NCBI GenBank assembly: GCA_009929975.1
Contig: RZZF01000058.1
Span: 1-8,684 of the forward strand
Direction of reading: 5' to 3'
DNA length: 8,684 nucleotides
DNA from: Clostridia bacterium
Lineage (GTDB): Bacteria > Bacillota > Clostridia > Saccharofermentanales > UBA5734
Shown: positions 7,070 to 8,684 of the stretch, in pieces
How the letters are laid out: every line of letters starts with the position of its first letter
Numbering within the stretch: the stretch's first letter is position 1
Position numbers and translations under genes: made by a program
The notes under the pieces: generated by a model
Databases searched by the model: none
What the model was told of the DNA's origin: nothing
Seen by the model: only the letters and a program-made list of their open reading frames with translations

Positions 7070-7855
7070 ATGAAGATTGAATCACTGTCAGAACAGATCA
7101 TCCCCATGGTCCGCCAGGCCGGGCATCTGCTGACCGGCCGGCAGGCCGGGCAGAACCGCCAGGCCAAGGAAGGGACCGCCAATTACGTCACCGCGACGGA
7201 TTATGCCGTACAGGCCTATATCCAGACCGAACTGCAGCGCCTGACGCCGCAGATACCGCTGGTCAGTGAGGAATCAGATGACCATCTCTTTGATCCGGAC
7301 CATGCGGCGTGGATTCTCGATCCCGTGGACGGTACGACCAATCTGATGTTCCAGCTGCAGCACTCGGCTGTATCTCTGGCGCTCTGGCTGGACGGGCGCG
7401 TCCAGCTCGCGGCTATCTATAATCCGTATCTGGACGAAATGTTCAGCGCCTGTGAAGGCGGCGGCGCCAGACTGAACGGTCAGATCATCCAGGCGGCTGA
7501 TCCATCTGATCTGCGGCAGGCACTGATCGGATTCGGCACAACTCCCTATGACCGGAGCCAGGCCGACATCACCTTCCGTTTGCTGCAAACCGTTTTTCTG
7601 CGTTCTTTCGAGATCCGCCGGACCGGCTCCGCGGTCCTCGATCTCGCTTATGTCGCCTGTGGCCGGCTGAGCGGATTTTTTGAACTCACGCTGCAGCCCT
7701 GGGACTACGCGGCCGGCAGTCTGCTGATCAGGGAAGCCGGCGGCATTCTCAGCAACTGGCACAATGAGCCGGTGTCACTGAAAAAGCCCGACAGTGTTCT
7801 GGCTGCCGGGCCAAAGCTGCATGCTCAGCTGCTGGATCTGATCCGCCAGCTGTAG
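7070..7855 (+). CDS. Inositol monophosphatase family protein
   Basis: This is a Mg2+-dependent sugar or inositol phosphate phosphatase of the IMPase/FBPase-like superfamily, 261 residues and full length. The metal-binding residues are all present: Glu67 in LVSEES, Asp84 and Asp87 in WILDPVDGTTN (81-91), and Asp212 in WDYAAGSLLIREAGG (211 onward). The DGTTN form, with Asn after the threonines, fits inositol-1-phosphatase-like members better than CysQ (PAP phosphatase), which usually has DGTKE. The true substrate could be inositol phosphate, another sugar phosphate or a nucleotide phosphate; these cannot be separated by eye. The start ATG at 7070 has AGGAG at 7060-7064. It converges with the 151-residue gene on the other strand across 33 bases. 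Confidence 0.95.
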   Translation: MKIESLSEQIIPMVRQAGHLLTGRQAGQNRQAKEGTANYVTATDYAVQAYIQTELQRLTPQIPLVSEESDDHLFDPDHAAWILDPVDGTTNLMFQLQHSAVSLALWLDGRVQLAAIYNPYLDEMFSACEGGGARLNGQIIQAADPSDLRQALIGFGTTPYDRSQADITFRLLQTVFLRSFEIRRTGSAVLDLAYVACGRLSGFFELTLQPWDYAAGSLLIREAGGILSNWHNEPVSLKKPDSVLAAGPKLHAQLLDLIRQL

Positions 7856-7888
7856 CGGCGAAAGCACCTGACCGGGTTCAGGGCAGAT

Positions 7889-8344
7889 TCAACCGGAAAA
7901 GAAAAATTCGATCAGTCGTTCCGGATCGAGGCGGAATTTCGAACCAAGGCCTTCATAAAAGCCATGGGCTTCGATCATATGGATATGCAGGTCCGTCCAG
8001 GTCAATGTCTGGCCGGTCGCCAGGTGCTTCGCGGTCGTGATGCGCTTTTCCGCGCCGTAACGATCACGGAACGGACAGGGCAAGCGGCCGCGATGATCTT
8101 CTACCGTTACCTCGAACTGACCGAGCCGCAGCGGACGGCCCAGTTCGGGTTTGCCCGCCTCCGTCAGACGGCGCATCTGATCCGCGATCGACTGGTGGGT
8201 CTGGCCGTTTTTTTGAACAATCTGGCTGTCAGCCAGCAGAATATCCGATAAACTGCGCCGGTCTTCTCCGAGAAACCCTTCTGCGGAAAGCGTACCGGGC
8301 TGCATGTTTTCCTGAATTTTCGCCATCTGCGGATTCTGTTTCAT
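7889..8344 (-). CDS. Conserved protein of unknown function, 151 residues
   Basis: No named domain is recognised. I recall similar proteins of about 150 residues annotated as hypothetical in anaerobic bacteria, but could not search. The N-terminal half is helical and polar (IQENMQPG, GEDRRSLSDILLAD, QSIADQMRRLTE). The second half carries the segments most likely conserved: GRLPCPF (86-92, Cys90), then WTDLHIHMIEAHGFYEG (116-132) with His120, His122 and His127. There is no signal peptide or membrane helix, so it should be cytoplasmic. The Cys and clustered His could bind a metal (inference). The start ATG at 8344 has GGGAGGT six or seven bases upstream. It follows the NqrF-like gene by 45 bases on the same strand, probably in the same transcript, hinting at a link to redox metabolism. 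Confidence 0.85.
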   Translation of the reverse strand: MKQNPQMAKIQENMQPGTLSAEGFLGEDRRSLSDILLADSQIVQKNGQTHQSIADQMRRLTEAGKPELGRPLRLGQFEVTVEDHRGRLPCPFRDRYGAEKRITTAKHLATGQTLTWTDLHIHMIEAHGFYEGLGSKFRLDPERLIEFFFSG

Positions 8345-8389
8345 GATCTGACCTCCCGTCAGCTGCGATCCCGGCTCATCTGTCCGGCA

Positions 8390-8684
8390 TCAGAACTTGT
8401 CGTAGAAAATAAGATCCTCGCTGATTCCTTTTTTACCGAGGACATTGAGACAGGCATTGATCATGCCCGGGCTGCCGCACAAGTACGCTTCCTTGTCTTC
8501 TCCGTCCGCGACATGCCGGTCGACGACTTCCGTGATCAGGCCCACTTCACCTTGCCAGTCATCTTCAGGAGCCGGGGCTGACAGCGCGGGATAGAAATGG
8601 AAGTTGGCATGCTTCTGGTCAAGCTCGGCAAATTCATCGAGATAGTACAGATCGCGGCGGGTGACCGCGCCGAAGAAGAAATGC
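8390..8684 (-). CDS. NqrF-like NADH:acceptor reductase, C-terminal part (cut by window edge)
   Basis: The last 97 residues of a flavin- and NADH-binding reductase are visible; the rest lies past the right edge. The segment FFFGAVTRRDLYYLDEFAEL matches the family's NAD-binding strand followed by 'R-x-x-x-Y-L-D-E'. HFYPALSAPAPEDDWQGEVG matches the 'ALS-x-P-x-P-E-D-x-W-x-G' segment seen in NqrF. YLCGSPGMINACLNVL carries the C-G-x-P nicotinamide loop, and the protein ends in FYDKF. In NqrF this module passes electrons from NADH through FAD to a 2Fe-2S ferredoxin domain and drives a Na+ pump. Related reductases in oxygenases share it, but NqrF-type spacing fits best. Whether other nqr genes lie beyond the edge cannot be seen. 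Confidence 0.85.
   Translation of the reverse strand, partial: HFFFGAVTRRDLYYLDEFAELDQKHANFHFYPALSAPAPEDDWQGEVGLITEVVDRHVADGEDKEAYLCGSPGMINACLNVLGKKGISEDLIFYDKF

Noticed and set aside
7274..7762. Minus-strand open reading frame of 162 residues inside the inositol monophosphatase family gene
   Set aside because: It is antisense to a gene with all its catalytic motifs and has no ribosome site or recognisable motif.
7867..7882. Small hairpin CCTGA-N6-TCAGG after the inositol monophosphatase family gene
   Set aside because: The stem is only 5 base pairs with no following T-run in either direction. It could arise by chance.

Overview
The window is an ordinary-looking stretch of bacterial chromosome, densely coded on both strands. 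GC is moderate to high (mid-to-high fifties per cent by eye). Two products resemble those typical of anaerobic Bacillota: a zinc-ribbon membrane protein placed with an ABC-2 exporter, and a GNAT protein opening MLDKTIPFYS. The NqrF-like fragment at the right edge would also suit a spirochaete or another fermentative anaerobe. No rRNA, tRNA, insertion sequence, phage gene or CRISPR array is visible, and I cannot name the genus.

Region 1 (1-4995, + strand) is a compact four-gene cluster. It encodes a zinc-ribbon, single-span membrane protein with a large outside domain (cut by the left edge), an ABC ATPase, and two different ABC-2 type permeases. Neighbouring reading frames overlap by 8 and 11 bases, and the last two are 10 bases apart, so this is almost certainly one transcript. 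The likely product is a one-ATPase, two-permease exporter with a membrane-anchored partner. Its substrate cannot be read from the sequence.

Region 2 (5025-5994, - strand) holds a YccF-family membrane protein followed 10 bases later by a GNAT N-acetyltransferase. The GNAT gene converges on the ABC operon with a 29-base gap.

Region 3 (5995-6122) is the longest non-coding stretch. It is a divergent promoter region with a perfect TATAAT facing left, an extended -10 facing right, and a small inverted repeat between them.

Region 4 (6123-7855, + strand) carries a YdhF-like aldo/keto reductase and an inositol monophosphatase family protein 29 bases apart, both with intact catalytic motifs.

Region 5 (7889-8684, - strand) carries the C-terminal end of an NqrF-like NADH-dependent flavin/iron-sulfur reductase, cut by the right edge. 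It is followed 45 bases later by a 151-residue conserved protein of unknown function, rich in conserved-looking His and Cys near its C-terminus.

No clearly novel system is visible. The two least explained items are the ectodomain protein of the ABC operon and the 151-residue protein downstream of the NqrF-like reductase.
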